A DNA stretch of 58,636 nt, taken from Oscillibacter ruminantium GH1 (GTDB taxonomy: Bacteria; Bacillota; Clostridia; Oscillospirales; Oscillospiraceae). The stretch covers positions 69,483 to 128,118 of the forward strand of contig NZ_DF158900.1 of the NCBI RefSeq assembly GCF_000307265.1, read 5' to 3'. The notes below the pieces were generated by a model that did not search any database, was not told the DNA's origin, and saw nothing but the letters and a program-made list of their open reading frames with translations. The translations under genes and the position numbers were made by a program. This document shows, piece after piece, positions 16,941-23,995 of this stretch; position 1 is the first letter of the stretch; each line of letters starts with the position of its first letter.

Positions 16941-17141
16941 CCGACTTATAATAATTTAGAAAATACTGCATGATAGTATAAAAAAATCAGACTGCTTACC
17001 GATTACGGCCAAGAGCACGGAAAGGTCCTGATCTTATTTGCGTAGAAAACCAAAATCAAACCTTGGAGCAGATGCTATCGGCTAGAATTAGATGTTCCAG
17101 AGCAAACAGCATATATTATAAATAAGCAGGAGGTTCTTTCC

Positions 17142-18248
17142 TTGAAAAAGCTTTTATACATTCTATTAGCCGTCGTTTGCGCCCTGTCCATCTTCATGGT
17201 TCCGGGACAGGCCACCGAACCGTCGCCGGTGTTTTCCGCCGAAGTCAAGGAGGCCGCGCAGCGGGACATTGTCTCCCAGGAGTTTTTAGACGGCCTCCAA
17301 GCGTACAGTCGCCCCATAACCCGGGGGGAATTCGCGAGGCTTGCTTTAAACTTTGTCTCCGCGCTTTATGATTTTGGCGGACCGGGGCCTGATTTTTACG
17401 ACATGTACTTCACTTACCACACAAATCCCAACGGGACTCCTTACCGGCTGAAGGATTATCATAATTGGCCGGACGGCGTACAGGTGGCTGAGGTATGGAA
17501 TTACACGCTGCGCTATGAATATCTCCCGTTCAAGGACGTAAAAAGCGACAGTGAATCTGACACCATGATCCGTGCGGCGCAGCTCATCGGTCTGGTAAAG
17601 GGCCGGAAAAACGGCTGCTATGACCCCAACAGCAGCATTTCCAGGGAGGAAGCCGCCGTGATGCTGGGGCGGATCATCCATATCTATGGGCCAAAGACGG
17701 AGAAGCCTGTGGATGTCCTGCCATACACGGATGCGGAGGACATCGGCGAGTGGGCGCTTCCCTATGTCAAAATCCTGTGCGGCTCCGGCGTGATGAACGG
17801 AAAGGGCGACGGGGGATTCCACCCACGCGATTCTTACACGGTGGAGCAGAGCATCGCCACCTTCAACCGGATGTTCCCTGCGCTTTACGAGCAGACCACC
17901 CCCCTGTGCGGGCTTGAGGTTTCTTTTGAGCAGGAGTATCAAAATCTTTCCGTCGAAAAAAAGACGGCCTATTATAAGCAGTTGCTGGGAAAATACGGAA
18001 TTATCTGCTATACGGAAGGCTCGCCCATGCACCCGGAGGACAGGTCCCTTCTACTACTCAAAGTATCCGAAAAGGGCGGGACAAAAGGCTGCAAAGCCGG
18101 AAATATCCCCTATCCTCTCGTCCCCTCTGATTTTCGATGGGACGCCGATGCCGAACGTCTATATTTCTTGGATGACAGACCGGAGGGGCTCCTGCGGTAT
18201 TACTTGGATGCCACAACAATGGAGCTCGTTCTGCTTTCCGAGGCGTGA
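17142..18248 (+). CDS. SLH-domain secreted protein
   Basis: A 368-residue exported protein with a signal peptide (LKKLLYILLAVVCALSIFM, cleaved before TEPSP). S-layer homology units span roughly residues 50-255: TRGEFARLALNFVSAL, then LIGLVKGRKNGCYDPNSSISREEAAVMLGRI and CGSGVMNGKGDGGFHPRDSYTVEQSIATFNRMF. SLH units bind pyruvylated secondary cell wall polymer and hold proteins at the surface. The C-terminal 100 residues form a small domain of unknown function. The TTG start has AGGAGG upstream. Base composition is richer in GC than its neighbours, closer to the core genome. Confidence 0.85.
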   Translation: MKKLLYILLAVVCALSIFMVPGQATEPSPVFSAEVKEAAQRDIVSQEFLDGLQAYSRPITRGEFARLALNFVSALYDFGGPGPDFYDMYFTYHTNPNGTPYRLKDYHNWPDGVQVAEVWNYTLRYEYLPFKDVKSDSESDTMIRAAQLIGLVKGRKNGCYDPNSSISREEAAVMLGRIIHIYGPKTEKPVDVLPYTDAEDIGEWALPYVKILCGSGVMNGKGDGGFHPRDSYTVEQSIATFNRMFPALYEQTTPLCGLEVSFEQEYQNLSVEKKTAYYKQLLGKYGIICYTEGSPMHPEDRSLLLLKVSEKGGTKGCKAGNIPYPLVPSDFRWDADAERLYFLDDRPEGLLRYYLDATTMELVLLSEA

Positions 18249-18660
18249 ACGCCAATCGCGGAATGAGATGCATCAAATCTGGTTTTGATGCTTAGGTTAT
18301 GAGTCTTGTTGATGGCGAGAGGGGTCCCAATGTTCCTGCGGACGCGCCCGTCCCCTGCGACCCCATTGGCACTATTATGCGGACGGTGCTGGCAACGACT
18401 CCTCTACAGAATTAGCCTTTAATTCCGCCTAAACCTCCACGGCTTACGGAATTAACTGGCATTGGAAGTAGAATATTTAAAAGAGTTTTTTCAAAGCGCT
18501 GGATAAGTGTCGGGTGGCAAAAGCTCATAACCTTGGCCACCCGAATCTGTTAAAGGGCCCGGTTTGCACAACAGTGCAAACCGGGCCCTTTAACAGATTG
18601 ACGAGAGAATAGGCTGTTCTCTCACTTATACACAATATTCAGAAGACATCCTATCCAAAT
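18249..18660. other. Intergenic region with hairpins, no gene seen
   Basis: This gap of 412 bases between convergent genes holds an inverted repeat near 18418-18456 (TTAATTCCG/CGGAATTAA), the perfect 26-bp stem-loop at 18544-18599, and a smaller hairpin (GAGAGAA/TTCTCTC) at about 18604-18624 beside the holin stop codon. No reading frame with a ribosome binding site was found. Confidence 0.6.
18544..18599. repeat. Perfect 26-bp stem-loop downstream of the holin gene
   Basis: Bases 18544-18569 are perfectly complementary to 18574-18599 around a 4-base loop (AACA). It lies 62 bases past the holin stop codon but has no T-run on either side, so it is not a standard terminator. A second perfect 26-bp stem-loop of unrelated sequence lies at 20197-20253, on the other side of the sigma-holin operon. 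Confidence 0.85.
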
Positions 18661-19059
18661 TTATTCCTTTTTGCTAAGCTGTACAATAACATCTTTTAGC
18701 TTTTGGGGGATAGGGAGGCCCATGAGACTCATGTTTTCCAAAATGCTAATTCCCTCGTTTGATAGATAAAACATAATAAGCAATGTTTTCAGAGCACTTC
18801 CGGAGCCTAATATGTATTTATCAATAATATTTCCCATAGACACGATCATAAAAATCAAGAACTTTTTGCATATGCCTTTGAAACCTATTTCACTCGAAAC
18901 TTTTTTGTCATGAATTGCAACTAGAACACCTGTAATATAATCCAGCGCAACAAAGGCAATTAGCGCATAGAAGAGAGAATCAAGTCCTCCCAAGAACCAG
19001 CCCAACATACCTCCAAGCAAAGCCAGAGCTGTCTTAAAGTAATCCGTTATTGAATTCAA
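18661..19059 (-). CDS. TcdE-like phage-type holin
   Basis: A 132-residue integral membrane protein of the toxin-secretion/phage-lysis holin family (holin class I, TcdE-like). It has two N-terminal hydrophobic segments (about residues 8-26 and 29-48), a DYITGVLVA motif, basic residues (HDKKVSSEIG), two more hydrophobic stretches, and the family's C-terminal SILENMSLMGLPIPQKLK, close to the equivalent segment of TcdE as I remember it. Holins oligomerise into membrane holes; in C. difficile TcdE assists release of toxins without signal peptides. No endolysin gene is adjacent, which argues for secretion rather than prophage lysis. It overlaps the sigma gene by four bases (ATGA-type coupling). Confidence 0.85.
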   Translation of the reverse strand: MNSITDYFKTALALLGGMLGWFLGGLDSLFYALIAFVALDYITGVLVAIHDKKVSSEIGFKGICKKFLIFMIVSMGNIIDKYILGSGSALKTLLIMFYLSNEGISILENMSLMGLPIPQKLKDVIVQLSKKE

Positions 19060-19613
19060 GATCTTACCTCCTTAGGCTTGTCCCAATAGAGAATTCTAAT
19101 TTTTTTAAGCGCTCTCAGTTTTGCCTGATTTATAGCTTGTCTTGATATGCCCAATAAATGAGCCGTCTCCGTCGTAGTGTAGCCCCTCAAAAAAATGGAT
19201 GTTATGACTGATAACTCAGATGCGGTTAGAAGCTGTTTGAAGGCTGAAAAATCGCACTCTGAATATTTATCAGTTGTCGAATAGATAGATTCAATATCAT
19301 ACAGTTCCTGCTCACTTAATTCTGAGTATAGTAGTGTTGTTTGACTTTTTTTAATCCATGCTAACCTTCTGACATAGCTATTATGTATTGACGTAGCTAT
19401 ATAAGACACTGTGACAGCATCGCATCTGTCCCGAAGGCTATCTGTCTGCATATCATGCAATAATTCGAGAAAGTCAATGAGCAGATCATTGTAGGCGTCT
19501 TCGTAATAGAGTTTACGAGAATACTTTTTAAGCAAAGGATTGAATTTATTGATAAGAGATAAGGTAGCATTACCATCGCCCCTTTGTGAGTTGTTGATAA
19601 CATCATTCAGCAT
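19056..19613 (-). CDS. TcdR/UviA-group sigma factor
   Basis: A 185-residue alternative sigma factor resembling the group that activates clostridial toxin and bacteriocin genes (TcdR, UviA, BotR, TetR). The N-terminal region 2-like part has NKFNPLLKKYSRKLYYED and LLIDFLELLHDM. The C-terminal region 4 has FLRGYTTTETAHLLGISRQ then AINQAKLRALKKIRI, the usual helix-turn-helix with basic tail. The ATG at 19613 is preferred over a GTG at 19625 because GGTGG would lie on top of the GTG. It is the first gene of a two-gene operon with the holin and is preceded by TTTACA-16-CTCTTT, consistent with autoactivation. Confidence 0.8.
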   Translation of the reverse strand: MLNDVINNSQRGDGNATLSLINKFNPLLKKYSRKLYYEDAYNDLLIDFLELLHDMQTDSLRDRCDAVTVSYIATSIHNSYVRRLAWIKKSQTTLLYSELSEQELYDIESIYSTTDKYSECDFSAFKQLLTASELSVITSIFLRGYTTTETAHLLGISRQAINQAKLRALKKIRILYWDKPKEVRS

Positions 19614-19637
19614 CGTGCATTCCACCTTTCAAATGCG

Positions 19638-19665
19638 AAAGAGTTGGAATGCATAATTTTGTAAA
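19638..19665 (-). promoter_or_regulatory. Promoter-like element TTTACA-16-CTCTTT before the sigma-holin operon
   Basis: On the minus strand TTTACA (19660-19665) and CTCTTT (19638-19643) are 16 bases apart, about 25 bases before the sigma gene start. There is no standard TATAAT at that spacing. Spacing and both hexamers nearly match the element before the glycosidase gene at 16913-16940. Confidence 0.55.
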
Positions 19666-19722
19666 CGCAGAAAGCTGAAAAAATTAATTTTTCAGCATTA
19701 TCTTCACCTCCCCAAAAACAGC

Positions 19723-19760
19723 AAGCAGGTATTGCGGCAGTCAGATCGCAATACCTGCTT
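19723..19760. terminator. 14-bp perfect hairpin upstream of the sigma-holin operon
   Basis: AAGCAGGTATTGCG (19723-19736) pairs perfectly with 19747-19760 around a 10-base loop. A short T-run follows on the plus strand, and GTTTTTGG follows a few bases later on the minus strand. It could shield the operon from read-through or act as an attenuator in its leader. Confidence 0.5.
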
Positions 19761-20032
19761 TTTCAGTATCTATTTAGTAGTAGGTGTATCGTATCCTGTG
19801 CCCTTCATTTTTTTGCTTTCAAAATTAAAGACAACGGAATTGTATATTTGCAACATTATCAATAAATTTTTGCTTACTTATTTGTGCAATGTTGCATATT
19901 TTCTTTTGAATTGTCTTTAATTAAAAAATGGTTTTACTTATCAAAAGTAAAAGGGCAAAGCTGTTAAAAAGCGGTAACGCAAAACCGAGGGCTACTTTCT
20001 GAAGTGATAGCCTAATTGCCGCAGCAACAAAC

Positions 20033-20072
20033 AATACAGCCCCCTGCCCTAAAAAGAGCAGGGGGCTGTATT
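20033..20072. terminator. 15-bp perfect hairpin, possible bidirectional terminator
   Basis: AATACAGCCCCCTGC (20033-20047) pairs perfectly with 20058-20072. The loop is CCTAAAAAGA. No long T-run follows on either strand, so termination strength is uncertain. Confidence 0.45.
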
Positions 20073-20196
20073 ATTTGCAAAACATATTAACTTCCAGAGT
20101 ATATATAAGGGGTGCGATTCAAGTGAAAAACTGGAGGCGGAAATAAAGAGGCGCTCTATAGCGTTTATGATGAAAAATATAGATATAAAATAAGGG

Positions 20197-20253
20197 ATGA
20201 ACAGAGAAAGTCTGTAATTTGCCAGAAGCAAATTACAGACTTTCTCTGTTCAT
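20197..20253. repeat. Second perfect 26-bp stem-loop
   Basis: Bases 20197-20222 are perfectly complementary to 20228-20253 around the 5-base loop CAGAA. Stem length equals that of the hairpin at 18544-18599, but the sequence differs. No T-run of terminator type follows on the plus strand; on the minus strand CATCCCTTATTTT is only weakly T-rich. Confidence 0.85.
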
Positions 20254-20287
20254 TGGTTGTACAAACCTTTTTCATACATTGCCGATC

Positions 20288-20327
20288 TCCTCCATTTCAA
20301 AAATTTTACACAAATTGAAATGGAGGA
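20288..20327 (+). promoter_or_regulatory. Leader hairpin that sequesters the ribosome binding site of the ICE sigma-like gene
   Basis: TCCTCCATTTCAA (20288-20300) pairs perfectly with TTGAAATGGAGGA (20315-20327). The 3' arm contains GGAGG, the ribosome binding site of the gene that starts at 20335. A folded transcript would not be translated, so expression would need opening by a factor, a ribosome or transcription starting inside the loop. Confidence 0.6.
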
Positions 20328-20334
20328 ATACAGA

Positions 20335-20760
20335 ATGGCGAAAATTGATCTACGGAAATACTACCCCGATTTCTATACCAACAACTGCATCATCGAGGTG
20401 CCGGACGAAGTTGCGGCACTTATGGATTCCTACGAACACGCTGAAGCCGCATACTATCTGCGGCAATACCGTCATAAGGCGTATTACTCTCTGGATCGCG
20501 GCGACGGAATCGAGCATGACATCCTGTTTGTGTCCCTGTCACCCTGTGAAATCTACGAGCGAAAAGTAACGGTCGAGCAGCTTCACACCGCTATTGCCGC
20601 CCTGCCGGACAAGCAGGCCAAACGCATCTATGCCTATTACTTCTTGGGGATGAGCAAGGCTGAAATTGCACGGGCCGAGGGTGTGGCGGTAAATGCCGTA
20701 AAGGATGCTATATCAAGGGGCCTAAAAAACTTGGAGAAAATTTTGAAAAAGACTATGTAA
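20335..20760 (+). CDS. Sigma-70-like region 4 protein of the ICE
   Basis: A 141-residue protein whose C-terminal half is a sigma region 4 helix-turn-helix (ALPDKQAKRIYAYYFLGMSK, then AEIARAEGVAVNAVKDAISRGLKNLEK). The N-terminal half (KIDLRKYYPDFYTNN, YLRQYRHKAYYSLDRGDGIE) is the typical head of the sigma-like proteins found upstream of recombinase genes in clostridial ICEs. No region 2 is present, so it may act as a DNA-binding regulator rather than a full sigma factor. It probably controls excision genes. The ATG at 20335 follows TGGAGGA; that site lies in a stable hairpin. Confidence 0.85.
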   Translation: MAKIDLRKYYPDFYTNNCIIEVPDEVAALMDSYEHAEAAYYLRQYRHKAYYSLDRGDGIEHDILFVSLSPCEIYERKVTVEQLHTAIAALPDKQAKRIYAYYFLGMSKAEIARAEGVAVNAVKDAISRGLKNLEKILKKTM

Positions 20761-21289
20761 CTCCTGTCGTTTGACCCCAAAAATGAAAAGGTTTATGAGG
20801 GATATGCTTTTATTCTTCGCTGAACCTTGAAAATCGAATAAGGGACAAGCCGGATACATACCGCAAGCAGCGGCATACAGGGAGCCGGACGGCGGGTGCG
20901 CCACGATCTTTCCTTACGCAGGAGAGGGTGATTGGATTTCAGCGTAACGGAAAGGGAGCGAAGAACACCAGCGCCGCAGGCAGAGCAGCGTCTAACTGAC
21001 GCAGGGCGGCTCTGTGGCAATCATCTGTATGTAATGAAACTTCCGTTCAGTCACAGTCCGAGCGTGATAAAACCGTCGCAGGCAATGAGAACGGCCCGCC
21101 ATCAGCATGGGGGAAGGTGCAATTCCTATGGTAACAGGTACGCCGCCTGTTCGTCCGGAATGTCTGTAAACATAAAAGCAAATCGAAACAAAGGGACAGC
21201 CGCGCCGTTTTGCGCTATGTGCAACGATGACCCAAAGGAAACGACGCGGCTGATATCCCTTATCATTGAACAGAAAGGAGCATCCATCT
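20761..21289 (+). other. Long structured non-coding leader upstream of the excision genes
   Basis: This 529-base stretch has no acceptable start codon, and its longest good-looking frame (from QSSVCNETSVQSQSER onward to a TAA at about 21135) lacks one. It contains a hairpin at 21197-21252 (CAGCCGCG/CGCGGCTG plus GTTT/AAAC) just before the TnpW-like gene and shorter inverted repeats around 21130-21165. I recall similar sequence upstream of recombinases in related ICEs, so it may be a conserved regulatory RNA or recombination region. Confidence 0.45.
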
Positions 21290-21469
21290 ATGGAACAAAA
21301 AATACTAGAGCCTACTTCTCTGATGAATCAGCAGACCGATGGCAGAACCCAGGTATTGATGATAGAGGGATGCCGCGTAAAAGTCAATTATCTCCCATCT
21401 GAAAAGAGGAAAGAAAATGTCCTCGACAATATTCAAAAATCTTTGCTTGCCGCCTGCCAAACCAAATAA
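21290..21469 (+). CDS. TnpW-like small ICE protein
   Basis: A 59-residue protein (from MEQKILEPTSLMNQQTDG, ending LLAACQTK) with AAAGGAG nine bases upstream. Its length, its position directly before the large serine recombinase and the pattern of a hydrophobic strand followed by a helix (VLMIEGCRVKVNYLPSE, then KENVLDNIQKSLL) match transposon-encoded TnpW-type proteins of clostridial elements. Its role is not established; excision or regulation of the recombinase is a reasonable guess. Confidence 0.65.
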   Translation: MEQKILEPTSLMNQQTDGRTQVLMIEGCRVKVNYLPSEKRKENVLDNIQKSLLAACQTK

Positions 21470-21603
21470 GCCGTACGGCAAGTTTGCATGTACTCATACC
21501 AAGTGCAATAATGGTGATGTACACTGCTCCTTGACAACCGAATATTGAAACGGAAACGAGCCATATACATCATCTTTCAAATATCTAAAGCGAGGTAATG
21601 TAT

Positions 21604-23241
21604 ATGGATAAACTAATAAATAGCAATGCTCCCCACAAACGTGTGTATTGCCTTTACCGCGTATCTACTTTGGGACAGGTGGAAAAAGACGACATTCCCA
21701 TGCAAAAACAGTGCTGCCGCGAATTTGCGGAAACGCAGGGTTGGACCATTATTAAAGAGTTTTCCGAAAAGGGTATATCCGGATTCAAGGTGTCCGCGAA
21801 AGATCGAGATGCTATTCAGCATATCCAGCAGGACGCTGTTGCCGGGAAGTTTGATATTCTGCTTGTATTTATGTTTGACCGCCTCGGACGCCGTGATGAT
21901 GAAACGCCCTTTGTCGTGGAGTGGTTCGTAAAAAACGGTATTGAGGTCTGGAGCGCGATGGAAGGACAGCAGCGGTTTGATTCCCACGTTGACAAGCTGA
22001 TGAACTACATCCGCTATTGGCAGGCCTCCGGGGAAAGCCTAAAAACCTCCGTACGTGTCAAAACGAGGCTGAGCCAGCTTACCGAAGAAGGGTTGTATAC
22101 CGGTGGCTCCATACCTTTCGGATACAAGCTGGAGAAAAAAGGCCGCATCAACAAGCGCAATCGTGAGGTTTTTGACTTAGCCGTCGATGAAAATGAGGCT
22201 GAGATCATTCAACTGATCTTTCATAAATATGTGGACGAAGGGTACGGGGCGCAGCGGCTGTGCCGTTTTCTGCATGACAACGGGATAAAAAGCAGAGACG
22301 GAAAGGGCTTTCCCAATACCAGCCTGAACCGCATGATAAAAAATGTGCTGTACACCGGCATCATCAAAAACGGCGACAGTCAATCGCAGTACATTGAGGA
22401 ACTTCGGATCATCGACGACAACGTGTTTGCCCAGGCACAGGAGATCATGCGGCAGAGAACCCAGCCACATAGCTCTATTCCGCTTAACTGTAAAGGGAAG
22501 TCGCTGCTGGTGGGAAACATCTACTGTGCTCACTGCGGAAACCGGCTGACCCTCACTACCAGCGGGAGAAATAAAAAAATGCCTGACGGCACCATTCAGA
22601 AAGAAGTCCGTATGCGATACCAATGCCATTACAATGTTCGGCATCCCGGAGAATGCGACGGCCAATCCGGCTATTCTGTAAAGAAAGTGGACGGTATTGT
22701 CGATCAGCTCGTCCGCATGAAGTTTTCCGAGATCACTGCGGCATCGGAATCTGAAATTCTCTCCAGCCAGCATGAAAAAGATATTGAACTGGCAAACTCA
22801 AAATGCGAGATGGCAAAGAAGCATCTGCTGGACAAGCAGAAGGAGCTTGACGATTATAAAGGTGAAACCCTAAAAGTCATTCGAGGCCAGAGCAAGCTGA
22901 GTAGCGACCTGCTGAATACGTTGGTAGCCGAATCAGAATTAAAAATTCAAGAGGCTCAGACGAGTGTAAACACGGCAGAGGCGGAGTTGCAGGAGTTACT
23001 TGAAACCTCGGAGGGATTGAAGCGCGAGTACGACCAACTGTTAAGCTGGGCGGACCTGTACGACAAAAGCTCCTTCGAAGCAAAGAAAATGATAGTATCG
23101 CAGTTCATCAAGGCTGTTCGCGTCGGCAGAGATTACAATATTGAGGTGGATTTCAACGTGTCCTTTGAAGAATTACAGAGCTATCGTGCCGATCATTCCG
23201 GGCAAGAGAAAATGCAGGCACCTGAGTCACGCACCGCATAA
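21604..23241 (+). CDS. Large serine recombinase (TndX/TnpX type)
   Basis: The integrase/excisionase of the ICE, 545 residues. The resolvase domain begins at RVYCLYRVSTLGQ, with the nucleophile at Ser21, and continues through LLVFMFDRLGRRDDE. The recombinase domain contains GGSIPFGYKLEKKGR and LNRMIKNVLYTGIIKNG, and a zinc ribbon follows (YCAHCGNRLTL, then CHYNVRHPGEC). A long coiled coil (about 400-490) precedes the C-terminus. It catalyses strand exchange with a 2-base staggered cut. ATG 21604 is chosen because GAGG lies eight bases upstream; an ATG at 21598 is too close. Its stop codon overlaps the T-run of the tRNA terminator, so the element's right end is at or just inside its 3' end. Confidence 0.92.
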   Translation: MDKLINSNAPHKRVYCLYRVSTLGQVEKDDIPMQKQCCREFAETQGWTIIKEFSEKGISGFKVSAKDRDAIQHIQQDAVAGKFDILLVFMFDRLGRRDDETPFVVEWFVKNGIEVWSAMEGQQRFDSHVDKLMNYIRYWQASGESLKTSVRVKTRLSQLTEEGLYTGGSIPFGYKLEKKGRINKRNREVFDLAVDENEAEIIQLIFHKYVDEGYGAQRLCRFLHDNGIKSRDGKGFPNTSLNRMIKNVLYTGIIKNGDSQSQYIEELRIIDDNVFAQAQEIMRQRTQPHSSIPLNCKGKSLLVGNIYCAHCGNRLTLTTSGRNKKMPDGTIQKEVRMRYQCHYNVRHPGECDGQSGYSVKKVDGIVDQLVRMKFSEITAASESEILSSQHEKDIELANSKCEMAKKHLLDKQKELDDYKGETLKVIRGQSKLSSDLLNTLVAESELKIQEAQTSVNTAEAELQELLETSEGLKREYDQLLSWADLYDKSSFEAKKMIVSQFIKAVRVGRDYNIEVDFNVSFEELQSYRADHSGQEKMQAPESRTA

Positions 23242-23282
23242 AAAAGTTCAGGAAAAGCCACTTTTAATAGCTTTTCCCGAAC
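23242..23282 (-). terminator. Rho-independent terminator of the tRNA-Ala gene
   Basis: On the minus strand, right after the CCA end of the tRNA, GTTCGGGAAAAGC pairs with GCTTTTCCTGAAC around an 11-base loop and TTTTTT follows. The T-run touches the stop codon of the plus-strand recombinase gene. Confidence 0.8.
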
Positions 23283-23283
23283 T

Positions 23284-23359
23284 TGGTGGAGACGAAGAGG
23301 ATCGAACTCTCGACCTTACGGATGCGAACCGTACGCTCTCCCAGCTGAGCTACGCCCCC
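23284..23359 (-). tRNA. tRNA-Ala (anticodon CGC)
   Basis: On the minus strand a complete 76-base cloverleaf is visible: acceptor GGGGGCG pairing with CGTCTCC, with G3-U70 (the alanine identity pair), D-arm GCTC/GAGC, anticodon stem TACGG/CCGTA with loop TTCGCAT (anticodon CGC), T-arm with TTCGATC, and an encoded CCA. It is preceded by three partial tandem copies of its 5' end and followed by a terminator. The ICE recombinase gene ends 43 bases beyond its 3' end. Confidence 0.9.
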
Positions 23360-23668
23360 AAATATTTCCATTTTTACTGATGCGAATCAAGTGGTTGCCA
23401 AGTGAGTTACATGAGTGTTGCTGAAACCGTACCGCGTGCTCTCCCAGCTGAGCTACGCCCCCAAATATTTCCAATTTTACTGATGCGAACCGAGTGGTTG
23501 CCAAGTGAGTTACATGAGTGTTGCTGAAACCGTACCGCGTGCTCTCCCAGCTGAGCTACGCCCCCAAATATTTCCAATTTTAGTGATGTGAACCGAGTGG
23601 CTACCAAGTGAGTTACATGAAAGTGGCTAAAACCGTACCGCGTGCTCTCCCAGCTGAGCTACGCCCCC
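23360..23668 (-). repeat. Three tandem 103-bp units carrying the tRNA-Ala 5' end
   Basis: Units 23360-23462, 23463-23565 and 23566-23668 are nearly identical, with a few substitutions in the outermost. On the minus strand each begins with the first 25 bases of the tRNA (acceptor 5' strand and D-arm), continues with about 46 bases of unrelated sequence, then a copy of the anticodon-loop sequence (CGGTTCGCATC), and ends in AAATATTT. None has the 3' acceptor strand, so none can fold into a tRNA. They lie between the tRNA promoter and the intact tRNA, so they should be transcribed with it. Confidence 0.85.
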
Positions 23669-23787
23669 ATATGATAGGCAACTGCTGCTTGAAACATGCC
23701 GCGCGGAATCTGATGAAACTGAGCCTTTGAGGAAAAATGAAAAGCGCGGGACGAAAACGAATCCTACGGAACTCAGAGACAAATGAT

Positions 23788-23815
23788 ATTATAGCATGAT
23801 TTTTAAAAATGTAAA
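23788..23815 (-). promoter_or_regulatory. Promoter TTTACA-16-TATAAT for the tRNA region
   Basis: On the minus strand TTTACA (23810-23815) and TATAAT (23788-23793) are 16 bases apart. It would start a transcript of about 530 bases running through the three partial units into the intact tRNA-Ala and its terminator. Confidence 0.6.
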
Positions 23816-23995
23816 GCGAAATTTTGCAAAAATCTTGGGAATGTGACGGGTACCCTGTGAAAACATGAACAGTCGGTAAATTGGACTGGGAAACGCAAAG
23901 AAACACTACCAAACGAAAAGAAATTATGGTATACTGCTATAATTGAAATGATAAAATCCCGGTATCTATGGGGAGAGGAAGGAGGGGCGGATGCG

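Larger units (their letters stand above)
19761..20334. other. AT-rich intergenic region with two strong hairpins, no gene seen
   Basis: Apart from the hairpins at 20033-20072 and 20197-20253 and the leader hairpin at 20288-20327, this stretch is AT-rich and without a credible reading frame. Short frames on both strands share the same N-terminal residues only because they start inside the palindrome. It marks the seam between the cargo and the right-hand ICE module. Confidence 0.55.

Noticed and set aside
18661..19625. Sigma-holin pair as part of a prophage lysis module
   Set aside because: No endolysin, tail or packaging genes are in the neighbourhood; the immediate neighbours are secreted proteins and ICE genes. 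It remains the main alternative reading.
20049..20569. Two reading frames on opposite strands with the same residues ANYRLSLFI
   Set aside because: Both begin in the perfect palindrome at 20197-20253, which explains the identity; neither has a ribosome binding site or coding character.
23316..23912. Minus-strand frames containing GRSSAGRARGT and GGVAQLGEHAV
   Set aside because: These are translations of tRNA-Ala and its partial copies, a classic false gene call.
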